Shown here: in pieces, positions 7,706-16,548 of the stretch
Layout: each line of letters opens with the position of its first letter
Position numbering within the stretch: position 1 is the stretch's first letter
From: Lachnospiraceae bacterium
GTDB taxonomy: Bacteria > Bacillota > Clostridia > Lachnospirales > Lachnospiraceae
Assembly (NCBI GenBank): GCA_030524635.1
Contig: JAUNGG010000007.1
Coordinates: forward strand, 25,029-89,028
DNA length: 64,000 nucleotides
Direction of reading: 5' to 3'
Position numbers and translations under genes: made by a program
The notes under the pieces: generated by a model
Seen by the model: only the letters and a program-made list of their open reading frames with translations
The model's database searches: none
What the model was told of the DNA's origin: nothing

Positions 7706-7774
7706 ATGAATAGGATTACCATCAGCCGGGAGTTTGGATGTGGAAGGAATGCTGGCTTGGGAGGTCATTATGAA
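7706..7774 (+). pseudogene. 5' stub of a cytidylate kinase-like gene
   Basis: From ATG 7706 the frame reads MNRITISREFGCGR, the N-terminal P-loop start of the cytidylate kinase-like family often found next to MarR genes in Lachnospiraceae (from memory). The frame ends after 22 codons, and the transcription terminator follows directly. Only the stub remains, presumably after a deletion. Confidence 0.6.
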
Positions 7775-7780
7775 TAAAAG

Positions 7781-7822
7781 AAAGGCCGCCGTATCAGGTA
7801 TTGTGATGCGGCGGCCTTTTTT
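7781..7822 (+). terminator. Bidirectional terminator between converging genes
   Basis: AAAGGCCGCCGTATCA (7781-7796) pairs with TGATGCGGCGGCCTTT (7804-7819) with one G-U pair and a 7-nt loop, followed by TTTTTT. The reverse strand has an A/T-rich tail, so it can also end the minus-strand gene. Confidence 0.85.
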
Positions 7823-7829
7823 GTCTTTA

Positions 7830-9524
7830 TCATTTCGAATCAGATCCAATCAATACTTTCTTTCCGCAGAATGCAAAACCGTACTTTCTGATCCGTTCTT
7901 TCGGAATTCCTTTTGCCATCAATGAGGCGGCATAATTTTGCTTTTCAATTTGCTCCAACGCATTTTTCACAGTATCAGACAGCAGCTTTTCTTCATCCAT
8001 ATCCTGAACTTTAAATTCCAGAATGATTGCATCATCTTTTGGCTGCTTTGGTTCTAATAAAACATCGTACCGTCCGAATCCGCTTTCTCGGTTGGAGGTA
8101 AGAAGATATCGATCAGCCAGCTCTACCATTAGTCCAAGAATAAAGCCGTGATAAAAACGTTCTGGTTCTTCTTGAGAGGGTTTCTTTCCGGTGTCAAAAT
8201 AGCTGAAGGTTTCCATTGAGACCTTATTTATATAAAGATTCATTGCCTTTACATCACCTAACAGTAAGGCTTTAATAAAATCATTATAATGTCCGTCATA
8301 TTCTTCAAACCAGCTGCGGATCATGTCCTCAAACATGATTTGCACTTCTTTATTTGTCAGGGACAGCTGGTAGAAGATGCGTCCTGTCTGTTCAATCAAT
8401 TCTTTTGTTACAACCTTCAGGTATCCGCTGGCCAGCAAAAGGCTCCAGACAGCATTTCTCTTTACGGACAGCTGGCTGTAGACGATTTGTTCATCAATTT
8501 CAACCGTGATGGCTTCGCCGCGCAGCAGGGATTCAAAGGGCTGTTTGATTTCCTTGCTTCCTTCTTTAATCAGCTTTCCGATCAGGCGATTGGAGCTGGT
8601 ATTTGCCCAGTAGAGTCCTAATTTTTTCTTATCTAAAAAATTGATAATGGACCATGGGTTATAAATATCGGTAATCCTACCGAAGGTGAAGCCGTTATAC
8701 CAGTTTTTCACACGTTCCTTCTGATCTTCCAGATCAAATTCATTTAATGCCTCAAATACTTCAGATTCTGTAAAGCCAAATGATGATGCATATTTATCTG
8801 AGGTCGTAGTCACTACCTGCAGATTATTTAAATCAGAAAAAATAGATTCTTTGCTCACCCTTGTAATGCCCGTCATGATTGCACGTTCCAGATATGGATT
8901 GGTCTTAAACGCAGCATTTAATATACTTCTGGTAAATTCGGCCAGTTCATCCCAATATCCGTATACATATGCTTCCTGCATTGGCGTGTCATATTCGTCC
9001 AGCAGGATCAAAACCTTTTTTCCATAGTATTTTGAAAGGTAATAGGAAAGTTTATGCAGGGACATGGAAGCTTCCACATCCCCCATATCGGCTGAAACAG
9101 AAGCAAAAAAATGCTGCTCCCGTTCATTCATCCATTCACATTCCATCAGGAAGCTGCAGCGGGAATAGAGGTCTGCAAGAATTTGACAGATTTTCCGACG
9201 GGTTGTTGCAAAATCTCGCTCTTTTACATTGGCAAAGGTCAGACTGATAACCGGATAGGTCCCTTGAAGCTTCTGGAATTTTGGATTTTCCCAAATAGAC
9301 AGGCCTTCAAACAGTTCACCTCTGTTTGCGTAATCCACAGAAAAAAACTGTTCAATCATACTCATATTTAAAGTTTTGCCAAAACGTCTGGGACGGGTAA
9401 TTAAAGTAACTTCATCATTTGATTCCCACCACTCCCGGATAAAATCTGTTTTATCAATATAGAAATTATTCAGCATTCGTATTTTTTCAAAATTCTGAAG
9501 TCCGATTCCAATGGATCTTGCCAT
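7830..9524 (-). CDS. AAA-ATPase-like / PD-(D/E)XK nuclease superfamily protein (DUF1703 type)
   Basis: The 564-residue protein has the typical two-part architecture: an N-terminal AAA-ATPase_like domain beginning IGIGLQNFEKIR, with Walker A variant RPRRFGKT (about residues 44-51) and Walker B-like VLILLDEYDTP (about residues 170-180), and a C-terminal PDDEXK_9 domain with GFGRYDVLLEP and AIILEFKV (about residues 496-520). These proteins are abundant and strain-variable in gut Clostridia and Bacteroidetes, often in many copies per genome. A role in selfish DNA or defence is suspected but unproven. It stands alone, converging on the MarR unit. Start at ATG 9524. Confidence 0.9.
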   Translation of the reverse strand: MARSIGIGLQNFEKIRMLNNFYIDKTDFIREWWESNDEVTLITRPRRFGKTLNMSMIEQFFSVDYANRGELFEGLSIWENPKFQKLQGTYPVISLTFANVKERDFATTRRKICQILADLYSRCSFLMECEWMNEREQHFFASVSADMGDVEASMSLHKLSYYLSKYYGKKVLILLDEYDTPMQEAYVYGYWDELAEFTRSILNAAFKTNPYLERAIMTGITRVSKESIFSDLNNLQVVTTTSDKYASSFGFTESEVFEALNEFDLEDQKERVKNWYNGFTFGRITDIYNPWSIINFLDKKKLGLYWANTSSNRLIGKLIKEGSKEIKQPFESLLRGEAITVEIDEQIVYSQLSVKRNAVWSLLLASGYLKVVTKELIEQTGRIFYQLSLTNKEVQIMFEDMIRSWFEEYDGHYNDFIKALLLGDVKAMNLYINKVSMETFSYFDTGKKPSQEEPERFYHGFILGLMVELADRYLLTSNRESGFGRYDVLLEPKQPKDDAIILEFKVQDMDEEKLLSDTVKNALEQIEKQNYAASLMAKGIPKERIRKYGFAFCGKKVLIGSDSK

Positions 9525-9683
9525 CCGATTTCCCTGCCTCTCTGTGATAATTTGCTGTGTTTCTTTTAGTATACTGAATTGCAGTGAATATTACAAATGT
9601 TTCTTTTTCGATCTCGAGGACTATGCTATAATAAAGGGAAAAGCGCAACGCTTCATGAGATCATTTCAAATCGGAGGAGAAAC

Positions 9684-10427
9684 ATGCACAGACCATATAT
9701 TATCTGTCATATGATTACATCCATAGACGGGAAGGTGACAGGTACATTTCTGTCATCGGATACAGTAGCTAAGGCAGCAGATCATTATTTTAAGATTCAC
9801 CGGGATTTTCAGGCCGATGGTTTTGCCTGCGGCCGTATTACAATGGAGGACAGCTTTACCGGAGGCTGGTATCCGGATCTGTCTGAATTTGAAGGACAGA
9901 AACTGGAAAGAGAAGATTATATTGCAGATTACAATGCTGATTTTTATGCAGTTGCATTCGACCGGCATGGAAGCTTGGGATGGAAGGATTCCAGAATTCA
10001 TGATGAAGATCCTGGTTATGATCAGGCGCATATTGTGGAGGTTCTGTGCGAGGATGTTTCTGATGCCTATCTGGCTTATTTGAGAAGCATCGGCGTTTCG
10101 TATTTGTTTGCCGGGAAAGAAGAGATTGACCTTTCAGAAGCGTTATATAAGCTTTGGAGCAGATGCGGTATTCGAAGGCTTTTGCTGGAAGGCGGCAGTA
10201 TTTTAAACGGTGCTTTTCAGAGGGCAGATTTGATTGATGAGCTGAGTCTTGTGCAGGTGCCTGTGCTTGGGGAGAAGGAAGATAAGCTGCTGTTTGATAA
10301 TAATTTAAAGGGGGAATTCCAGCTCATAAAGGCAGAGGTGCTGGAGAATGGGGTATGGCTGCGCTATCATAGCAACAGCTATGAGGCAAAGCCCAAGCTG
10401 AAGCTTTCGCTGGTGCAGGGATCATGA
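9684..10427 (+). CDS. RibD C-terminal domain / dihydrofolate reductase-like protein
   Basis: A 247-residue protein with the RibD_C/DHFR fold: N-terminal PYIICHMITSIDGKVTG, DGFACGRITMED around the cofactor site and RRLLLEGGSILNGAF (about residues 175-190), the NADPH-binding loop of riboflavin reductases. The missing N-terminal deaminase and the stand-alone location argue against a role in riboflavin synthesis; most relatives are uncharacterised NADPH reductases. ATG 9684 is chosen because CGGAGG lies 7 bases upstream; the open frame extends 29 codons further without a ribosome binding site. A TATAAT at about 9626 may be its -10 box. Confidence 0.82.
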   Translation: MHRPYIICHMITSIDGKVTGTFLSSDTVAKAADHYFKIHRDFQADGFACGRITMEDSFTGGWYPDLSEFEGQKLEREDYIADYNADFYAVAFDRHGSLGWKDSRIHDEDPGYDQAHIVEVLCEDVSDAYLAYLRSIGVSYLFAGKEEIDLSEALYKLWSRCGIRRLLLEGGSILNGAFQRADLIDELSLVQVPVLGEKEDKLLFDNNLKGEFQLIKAEVLENGVWLRYHSNSYEAKPKLKLSLVQGS

Positions 10428-10481
10428 ATATGAGTATGAGGAATAGCGAAGAAGAAATAAACCATCACAACAGGAGAAACT

Positions 10482-11492
10482 ATGATACGCATTAAAGATA
10501 TCGCAGATTATGTGGGGGTCAGTCCCACTACCGTATCCAATGTACTGCACGGAAAGGCGCAGCGGGTATCGCCGGAAACCAGGAGAAAGATTGAAGCAGC
10601 CATTAAAGAAATGGGATATATCCCAAGTATGGGTGCTCTGATGCTGGCTCAGGAGCGGTCCAGTATGATCGGGGTAATTTTATTTGATAAAGGAATCCGA
10701 AATGAGCCGGCACTGACAGATCCCTATTATGGTTCCCTAGTGGGATATCTGGATCAGTATATTAAGGAAAGACAGCACTATATGCTGATGCTGACGGTAT
10801 CCAATGTGGAGGGGATCATTCATCAGACGAAAGCATGGAATCTGGACGGATTGATTTCCTGTAATCTGCAGCCGGATGTCCTCAATCATCTCTATGCTCT
10901 TTGTCAGAAACCGCTGGTGTCTTTGGATGCCTATCTGGAGGATAGAGAGTCCTATATCAATATTTCCACTGATGATTTTGATGGAGGATATCAGATGGGC
11001 CGGTATCTGGCTGCCATGGGTCACCGCAGTATTTTGATGATATCAGACAATGACCAGGGTGTGGATCACCATCGATGGATGGGATTGCGAAAGGGACTGG
11101 AGGAAGCGGGAATTCCGGTTTCAGAGGAACAGCATGTGATCGTTTCGAATTTGTATGAGGAACGGCTGGTCCAGTATAAGCAGCACGAAAATCTGTTCCG
11201 GAAGCAGACGGCTCTCTTTTTTTCATCAGACTATTATGCAATGGAGGCCTGCCCGATCCTGCAAAGGATGGGATTTCGGGTACCGGAGGATATTTCGGTG
11301 GCTGGATTTGATGATTTGTTTTGTTCTAAATTAATGACGCCGAAGCTGACTACGATCCGGCAGAATATTGAACAAAAGGCAAAGCTGACGGTGGATGCCT
11401 TGTTTAGTTTGATGAATGGAGATAGGCATCGGAAATGGATTCTTCCAGTGGAATTGGTGGAACGGGAATCGGTACAGCAAATATCTGTATGA
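10482..11492 (+). CDS. LacI family repressor of the alpha-glucoside operon
   Basis: A 336-residue regulator: helix-turn-helix IKDIADYVGVSPTTVSNVLHG at the N-terminus, hinge helix, then a periplasmic-binding-like sugar domain with the usual AGFDDLFCSKLMTPKLTTI segment near the C-terminus. ATG 10482 follows CAGGAG. It is 150 bp upstream of two alpha-glucosidases and an ABC importer on the same strand, and two LacI-type palindromes flank the operon promoter, so it is almost certainly the local sugar-responsive repressor. An alpha-1,4 or alpha-1,6 glucooligosaccharide or a related disaccharide is the probable inducer. Confidence 0.92.
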   Translation: MIRIKDIADYVGVSPTTVSNVLHGKAQRVSPETRRKIEAAIKEMGYIPSMGALMLAQERSSMIGVILFDKGIRNEPALTDPYYGSLVGYLDQYIKERQHYMLMLTVSNVEGIIHQTKAWNLDGLISCNLQPDVLNHLYALCQKPLVSLDAYLEDRESYINISTDDFDGGYQMGRYLAAMGHRSILMISDNDQGVDHHRWMGLRKGLEEAGIPVSEEQHVIVSNLYEERLVQYKQHENLFRKQTALFFSSDYYAMEACPILQRMGFRVPEDISVAGFDDLFCSKLMTPKLTTIRQNIEQKAKLTVDALFSLMNGDRHRKWILPVELVERESVQQISV

Positions 11493-11539
11493 TTAAGATA
11501 AATTATACAAAGTACATAAATTAAATTGTGAAATTTAAT

Positions 11540-11611
11540 GGTTATGCGCAAAACTATTTGACACAGGCATCTGCCTGTGTTATTTATTTTATATAAGTTT
11601 TGCGCAAAACT
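11540..11611 (+). promoter_or_regulatory. Alpha-glucoside operon promoter with two LacI operators and a third dyad
   Basis: TTGACA (11558-11563), 17-bp spacer, TATTTA (11581-11586). A perfect 16-bp palindrome AGTTTTGCGCAAAACT lies at 11596-11611, just after the -10, and a 14/16 match lies at 11540-11555, just before the -35; their centres are 56 bp apart. The central GCGC and TTTTGCGCAAAA form fit LacI-family operators. The promoter spacer itself is a perfect dyad (ACACAGGCA-TC-TGCCTGTGT, 11561-11580). Confidence 0.85.
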
Positions 11612-11641
11612 GAAACGAAAATTATAGCAAGGAGGCTAATC

Positions 11642-13333
11642 ATGAAGCATGATTGGTGGAAAGAAGCTGTTGTCTATCAGATTTATCCGCGCAGCTTTAT
11701 GGATTCCAACGGAGACGGAATTGGAGATATTGGAGGAATCACAGAAAAGCTGGAATATTTACAGGAGCTGGGAATCGATGTGATCTGGCTTTCACCGGTT
11801 TATCGTTCTCCCAATGCGGATAATGGCTATGATATCAGCGATTATCAGGCAATTATGGAAGAATTCGGCACCATGGAGGATTTTGACCAGATGTTAAAAA
11901 AGGCGCATTCCCTGGGGATTAAAATCATGATGGATCTGGCTGTGAACCATACCTCTGATGAACATCCCTGGTTTTTGGAAAGCCGGAGAAGTGCAGGTCC
12001 GGATAATCCTTACCGGGATTATTATATCTGGAGGGATGGGCAGAAAGACGGTGCCGTCCCGAATAACTGGGGATCCACCTTCAGCGGAAGTGCATGGACC
12101 TATGACGACAACCGCGGTCAGTATTATCTGCATTTATTTGCACCGAAGCAGCCGGATTTGAACTGGGAGAATCCGGCTGTGCGGAGAGAAGTTTACCAGA
12201 TGATGAACTGGTGGTGCGAAAAGGGGATCGATGGCTTCCGCATGGATGTGATCAGCCTGATCTCCAAGGTTCCCGGTCTGCCGGATGGGGAAAAGGGCGG
12301 AAGCCTGTACGGAGACGGCGGTCCCTTTTATACCAACGGACCAAGAGTACATGAATATCTGCGGGAGATGAATGAACAGGTATTTTCACGATATCCGCTG
12401 ATCACAGTGGGAGAAACGCCAGGAGCCGCAGTGGAGGATGCTGTGCTGTATGCGGGGGAAGACACTCATGAGCTGAATATGATTTTTCAGTTTGAACATA
12501 TGGAAGGTGATCCGAAGCAGCCTGGCCGGTATGGAAAATGGGATCAGAAAAATATGCCGTTGTCAGACTGGAAGCGGCTGATGTCAAAATGGCAGACCGG
12601 ATTGGAAGGAAAAGGATGGAACAGCTTATATTTATCCAATCATGACCGGCCAAGGTCCGTTTCCCGTTTTGGGGATGACCGCCCGGAATACCGGGTTCTT
12701 TCTGCAAAGATGCTGGCCACCTGTCTGCATATGATGAAGGGAACCCCTTATGTTTATCAGGGAGAAGAACTGGGCATGACCAACATAGCATTTGATAAGC
12801 TGGAGGATTACCGGGATGTGGAATCTTTAAATGCTTTTGAGGAGCTGACCAAGGTCTGCGGGGAAGCGCCGGAAACCGTACTGGGATATTTGAAGCGGAT
12901 GGGAAGAGATAATGCCAGAACTCCCATGCAGTGGGACAGCAGCCCCAATGCAGGTTTTACTGCAGCAACTCCCTGGATCAAGGTCAATCCAAACTATACG
13001 GAGATCAATGCCCATCAGCAGAGAAGAGATCCTGATTCTGTTTTCCAGTATTATAAGAAGCTGATCCAGCTTCGGCATACCATGGATGTGGTGGTTTACG
13101 GAGTATATGAGCTGCTGGAGCCGGAAGATGAGAGCCTGTTTGTGTATACCAGAACCTTAGAGAATGAGAAGCTTCTGGTGATCTGCAATTTCACAGATCA
13201 GAAGCTTCCCATGCCGGATTCTGCGGCAAGCTGCATTGGACCGGACACCAGCCTGCTGATCAGTAATTATCCACAACGACAGGATGATTGGCTCCGTCCA
13301 TATGAAGCGGCAGTTTATCTCTCAAAGAAATAA
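11642..13333 (+). CDS. GH13 alpha-glucosidase (oligo-1,6-glucosidase/alpha-glucosidase type)
   Basis: A 563-residue cytoplasmic glycoside hydrolase of family 13. It shows VVYQIYPRSFMDSNGDGIGD near the start, DLAVNHTSDEHPWF (region I), GFRMDVI with the nucleophile Asp202, VGETPG with the acid/base Glu258 and LSNHDRPR with the stabilising Asp335. The MDV variant after the nucleophile is typical of exo-acting alpha-glucosidases. ATG 11642 is preceded by AAGGAGG; the longer open frame from 11600 would start inside the operator. No signal peptide, so it works on imported oligosaccharides. Confidence 0.93.
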   Translation: MKHDWWKEAVVYQIYPRSFMDSNGDGIGDIGGITEKLEYLQELGIDVIWLSPVYRSPNADNGYDISDYQAIMEEFGTMEDFDQMLKKAHSLGIKIMMDLAVNHTSDEHPWFLESRRSAGPDNPYRDYYIWRDGQKDGAVPNNWGSTFSGSAWTYDDNRGQYYLHLFAPKQPDLNWENPAVRREVYQMMNWWCEKGIDGFRMDVISLISKVPGLPDGEKGGSLYGDGGPFYTNGPRVHEYLREMNEQVFSRYPLITVGETPGAAVEDAVLYAGEDTHELNMIFQFEHMEGDPKQPGRYGKWDQKNMPLSDWKRLMSKWQTGLEGKGWNSLYLSNHDRPRSVSRFGDDRPEYRVLSAKMLATCLHMMKGTPYVYQGEELGMTNIAFDKLEDYRDVESLNAFEELTKVCGEAPETVLGYLKRMGRDNARTPMQWDSSPNAGFTAATPWIKVNPNYTEINAHQQRRDPDSVFQYYKKLIQLRHTMDVVVYGVYELLEPEDESLFVYTRTLENEKLLVICNFTDQKLPMPDSAASCIGPDTSLLISNYPQRQDDWLRPYEAAVYLSKK

Positions 13334-13402
13334 GATGATACCAGGGTCAAAATATCTTTTAACCTTGATATCATGGAAAATCATTGGAATGGAGGAATAA
13401 GA

Positions 13403-14689
13403 ATGAAGAATAAGAAAAGAATGCTTCGCCTTTTTCTGGCAGTTACTGCGGCATCGGCAGCTTGCCTGACCGGATGCGGCGGTGGACAGGCGGCTGACGG
13501 GAAAATTCAGATTGAGCTGATCCAGTATAAGCCGGAAGCAGTTGGCATATTTGAGCAGCTGGAGGAAGAGTTTAACCGCACACACGATAAGATCCACCTG
13601 ACAATCGAATCACCTAATGATGCAATGACAATCCTGAAAACCAGATTGATTCGGGAGGACTATCCGGATATCATCGGAATCGGCGGTGAAATCAATTACT
13701 CTTATTTTGTTCAGGCGGATATTCTGGCAGATGTGTCGGATTATCCGGGCCTGGCTTCCATTAAGCCTGCCTATGTTGATATTCTGGAGGGATTGGAATT
13801 TGTTCCGACAGAAGGAACTTTCGGTGTGCCTTATGTGGCAAACGCAGCCGGTGTTTTATATAATCGGACGATGTTTCAGGAGCACGGCTGGGAAATTCCA
13901 ACCACATGGGATGAGTTCCTTGTCCTTTGTGAAGAGATTCAGGCAGCTGGAATCCAGCCTCTGTACTTTGGTTTTAAGGATACCTGGACCTGTCTGGCAC
14001 CGTGGAATGCACTTGCAGTTGATCTGGCACCTGCTGATGTATGCCGTCAGGTAAACCGGGGTGAGACAAACTTTACTGATGAGTATCGTGAAGTGGCTGA
14101 AAAGATGTTACAGCTTTTACAGTACGGCGAGGACGGCCCGTTCGCATACGGTTATAACGATGCCTGCACTGCATTTGCCAACGGTGAATCTGCAATGTTT
14201 ACCATCGGCAGCTATGCTGTTCCTCAGATCAAATCCGTTAATCCGGATATGGATATCGACTCCTTTGTGATGCCTGGAAATGATGATGCAGATGGAAACA
14301 TTTTAAACTCCGGTGTGGATTTACAATTCTGTGTGATGAAGAACTGTGAAAACAAGGAGGCAGCTTATGAGGTGCTGGATTTCCTGCTGGAACATGAGAA
14401 TCTGCAGACTTATCTGGATAATCAGAATGCCGTTCCCTGTAAGGATGAGGAGTTTGAACTGGCTTCCATGCTGGATGGTATGAAGACCTTCATCTCCGAG
14501 GGTAAGATGGCGGACTATCAGGATCATTATTACCCTTCTGAGATGTCAGTGGATGCACAGATCCAGACATTCTTGATTAACCAGGATGTAGATGCGTTCC
14601 TGGCGAAATTTGATAAGGACTGGCTGCGCTACAACCGTGATATCATCCGTATGGTAGAAGATTACCAGAAGCAGCATGGATCAAACTAG
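13403..14689 (+). CDS. ABC sugar transporter, substrate-binding lipoprotein
   Basis: A 428-residue extracellular binding protein. The N-terminus is a lipoprotein signal: basic start, hydrophobic stretch and lipobox LTGC, followed by a Gly-rich linker. The rest reads as a family 1 solute-binding protein (MalE/MsmE type), with IELIQYKPEAVGIFEQLEEEF, a GVPYVANAAGVLYNRTMF segment and a C-terminal helical lobe. GGAGG precedes ATG 13403. It delivers oligosaccharide to the two permeases encoded next. A 130-bp interval with tandem hairpins separates it from the permease genes, probably stabilising its mRNA relative to them. Confidence 0.92.
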   Translation: MKNKKRMLRLFLAVTAASAACLTGCGGGQAADGKIQIELIQYKPEAVGIFEQLEEEFNRTHDKIHLTIESPNDAMTILKTRLIREDYPDIIGIGGEINYSYFVQADILADVSDYPGLASIKPAYVDILEGLEFVPTEGTFGVPYVANAAGVLYNRTMFQEHGWEIPTTWDEFLVLCEEIQAAGIQPLYFGFKDTWTCLAPWNALAVDLAPADVCRQVNRGETNFTDEYREVAEKMLQLLQYGEDGPFAYGYNDACTAFANGESAMFTIGSYAVPQIKSVNPDMDIDSFVMPGNDDADGNILNSGVDLQFCVMKNCENKEAAYEVLDFLLEHENLQTYLDNQNAVPCKDEEFELASMLDGMKTFISEGKMADYQDHYYPSEMSVDAQIQTFLINQDVDAFLAKFDKDWLRYNRDIIRMVEDYQKQHGSN

Positions 14690-14806
14690 GGCAATATCAA
14701 TGAACGCCTTCCAGGCATCCCTTTATGCCCGAATAAAACCGGGCAATATCAACGAACGCCTTTCAGGCATCCCTTTATGCCTGGAAAAACAGGCAATATC
14801 AATGAA
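14689..14806 (+). repeat. Tandem hairpin repeats between binding-protein and permease genes
   Basis: A 50-52 bp unit starting GGGCAATATCAA occurs at 14689-14740 and 14741-14790, with a partial third copy at 14791-14806. Each full unit contains GGCATCCCTTTATGCC, which folds into a hairpin; in unit 2 the stem extends to 10 bp (TTTCAGGCAT with ATGCCTGGAA). There is no T run, so these are more likely mRNA-stabilising or processing elements than terminators. Confidence 0.8.
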
Positions 14807-14821
14807 AGGAGTTAATTTGCG

Positions 14822-15688
14822 ATGAAAAAGATGAATGACAGGGAACGGACGTATCTGATCATGACGATTCCGATTCTGGCACTGTTCTTTTGCTTTAACA
14901 CCCTGCCTTTGATCAAAGGCTTTATGTACAGCTTTACTAATTTTAAAGGCTATGGTTCCTACGATTGGGTGGGCCTGCGCAACTACATTGACTTATTCCA
15001 GGACGGACGTGTTGGAAAGTCCTATCTCTTCACCATCAAGCTGGCAGTGGTTTCCACGATTGTGGTTAACGTGCTCAGCCTGATCCTGGCACTGGGCTTA
15101 AACAGCAAGATCAAGTTTAAAAGTGCCTTAAGAGGTATGTACTTTATTCCAAACATTCTTGGCGCGTTGGTAGTAGGTTATATCTTCAACTATTTCTTCA
15201 CCTACATCCTTCCGGCTATCTCCAAGATGATGGGCGGTTCCGGAACCAGTATGCTGGCAAGCACCAGCTGGGCATGGGTGGCAATCGTAGTGGTTTGTGC
15301 ATGGCAGTCCATCGCTATGAATACCATCATTTACATATCCGGTATCCAGACCGTTCCTGAGGATGTATACGAAGCCGGTTCCATCGACGGCGCAACCGGC
15401 TGGTATAAGTTCAAGACTCTGACCTTCCCTCTGATTCTGCCATTCTTCAGCATCAACATGGTTCTGTGTATGAAGAACTTCCTGATGGTGTTCGATCAAA
15501 TCGTGGCATTGACCAAGGGCGGCCCTGCTCAGAGTACGGAGTCTATCTCTTACCTGATCTATAACAACGGTATGTCCGGCGGCCAGTTCGGATTCCAGAG
15601 TGCCAATGCAGTGGTATTCTTTATCTTGATCGTAATCCTGTCTGTTGCACAGATGACATTTACCGGGAAAAAGGAGGAGCAGCTGTAA
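14822..15688 (+). CDS. ABC sugar transporter permease (MalF/UgpA type)
   Basis: A 288-residue membrane protein with six predicted helices. It carries the cytoplasmic EAA loop (YEAGSIDGATGWYKFKTLTFPLI, about residues 181-203) that contacts the ABC ATPase. ATG 14822 follows AAAGGAG. Its stop overlaps the next permease start by one base, so the two are translationally coupled and form the heterodimeric channel. No ATPase gene is present in the operon; a shared MsmK-type ATPase encoded elsewhere is expected. Confidence 0.93.
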   Translation: MKKMNDRERTYLIMTIPILALFFCFNTLPLIKGFMYSFTNFKGYGSYDWVGLRNYIDLFQDGRVGKSYLFTIKLAVVSTIVVNVLSLILALGLNSKIKFKSALRGMYFIPNILGALVVGYIFNYFFTYILPAISKMMGGSGTSMLASTSWAWVAIVVVCAWQSIAMNTIIYISGIQTVPEDVYEAGSIDGATGWYKFKTLTFPLILPFFSINMVLCMKNFLMVFDQIVALTKGGPAQSTESISYLIYNNGMSGGQFGFQSANAVVFFILIVILSVAQMTFTGKKEEQL

Positions 15689-16533
15689 TGAAAGAGAAAA
15701 AGATAGCAGAGCGGGTAAACTGGCCGATTACCATTCTTTTGATTATAGGACTGATAACGATCCTATTCCCGCTGTATATGGCAATCGTGATTGCATTTAA
15801 GCAGCCAAGTGAGATGACCAACAGCATTTCTGGTATTTTGTCTTTGCCAAAGAGCTGGAGCCTGGCAAACTTTGCAGAGGCAATGCGTGTAACCGATTTC
15901 TGGCGTTCCCTGTTTAACAGCTTCCTGATTACTGTCATTAACCTGGTAGTTTCCCTTCTGCTGCATGCAACCATCGGTTATGCAGTAGGAAGAAACAAAG
16001 CCCGCAGCAAGTTCTACAACCTGGTATACTTATATATCGTAAGCGGTATGTTCGTGCCCTTCGCAATCCTGATGATGCCTCTGGTTAAGCAGACCGCTCA
16101 GATGGGAATTGCAAATATGGTTGGCGTTATCCTGTGTTATGTGGTATTCTATATGCCGATGAACCTGCTGCTGTATTCTGGATATCTGGTAAATATCCCG
16201 GTTGCACTGGAGGAGGCAGCCCGCGTGGACGGCGCTACCACCTGGAGAACCTACTGGAGCATCATCTTCCCCATCATGAAGCCGATGCATGCTACTGTAG
16301 CCGTTCTGACTGCACTGGGAACCTGGAACGACGTTATGACTCCGCTGGTTATTATGTCCGGAAGCGGCATGAACACCCTGCCGTTAGCACAGATGACCTT
16401 CCAGACACAGTTTGGTACCAATTATAACCTTGCATTTGCGTCCTACTTACTTGCATTGATCCCGATCCTGATCTTCTATCTGGTATGCCAGAAGCAGATC
16501 TTAAATGGTGTGGTAAACGGTGCGGTGAAATAA
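15688..16533 (+). CDS. ABC sugar transporter permease (MalG/UgpE type)
   Basis: A 281-residue membrane protein, six helices, with the EAA loop EEAARVDGATTWRTYWSIIFP (about residues 174-194) and the ending ILNGVVNGAVK typical of MalG-like subunits. It starts at the last base of the preceding permease gene (TAATG-type overlap, with GGAGG upstream). It forms the second half of the import channel. Confidence 0.93.
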   Translation: MKEKKIAERVNWPITILLIIGLITILFPLYMAIVIAFKQPSEMTNSISGILSLPKSWSLANFAEAMRVTDFWRSLFNSFLITVINLVVSLLLHATIGYAVGRNKARSKFYNLVYLYIVSGMFVPFAILMMPLVKQTAQMGIANMVGVILCYVVFYMPMNLLLYSGYLVNIPVALEEAARVDGATTWRTYWSIIFPIMKPMHATVAVLTALGTWNDVMTPLVIMSGSGMNTLPLAQMTFQTQFGTNYNLAFASYLLALIPILIFYLVCQKQILNGVVNGAVK

Positions 16534-16548
16534 AAAAGGAGATTCACA

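Noticed and set aside
9567..9626. Divergent promoters between the DUF1703-type gene and the RibD_C gene
   Set aside because: TATACT and TATAAT hexamers exist but no -35 boxes at proper spacing could be supported, so they are mentioned only under the gene.
11611..11625. CcpA cre site after the LacI operator
   Set aside because: TGAAACGAAAATTA has the wrong spacing around CG for the cre consensus.
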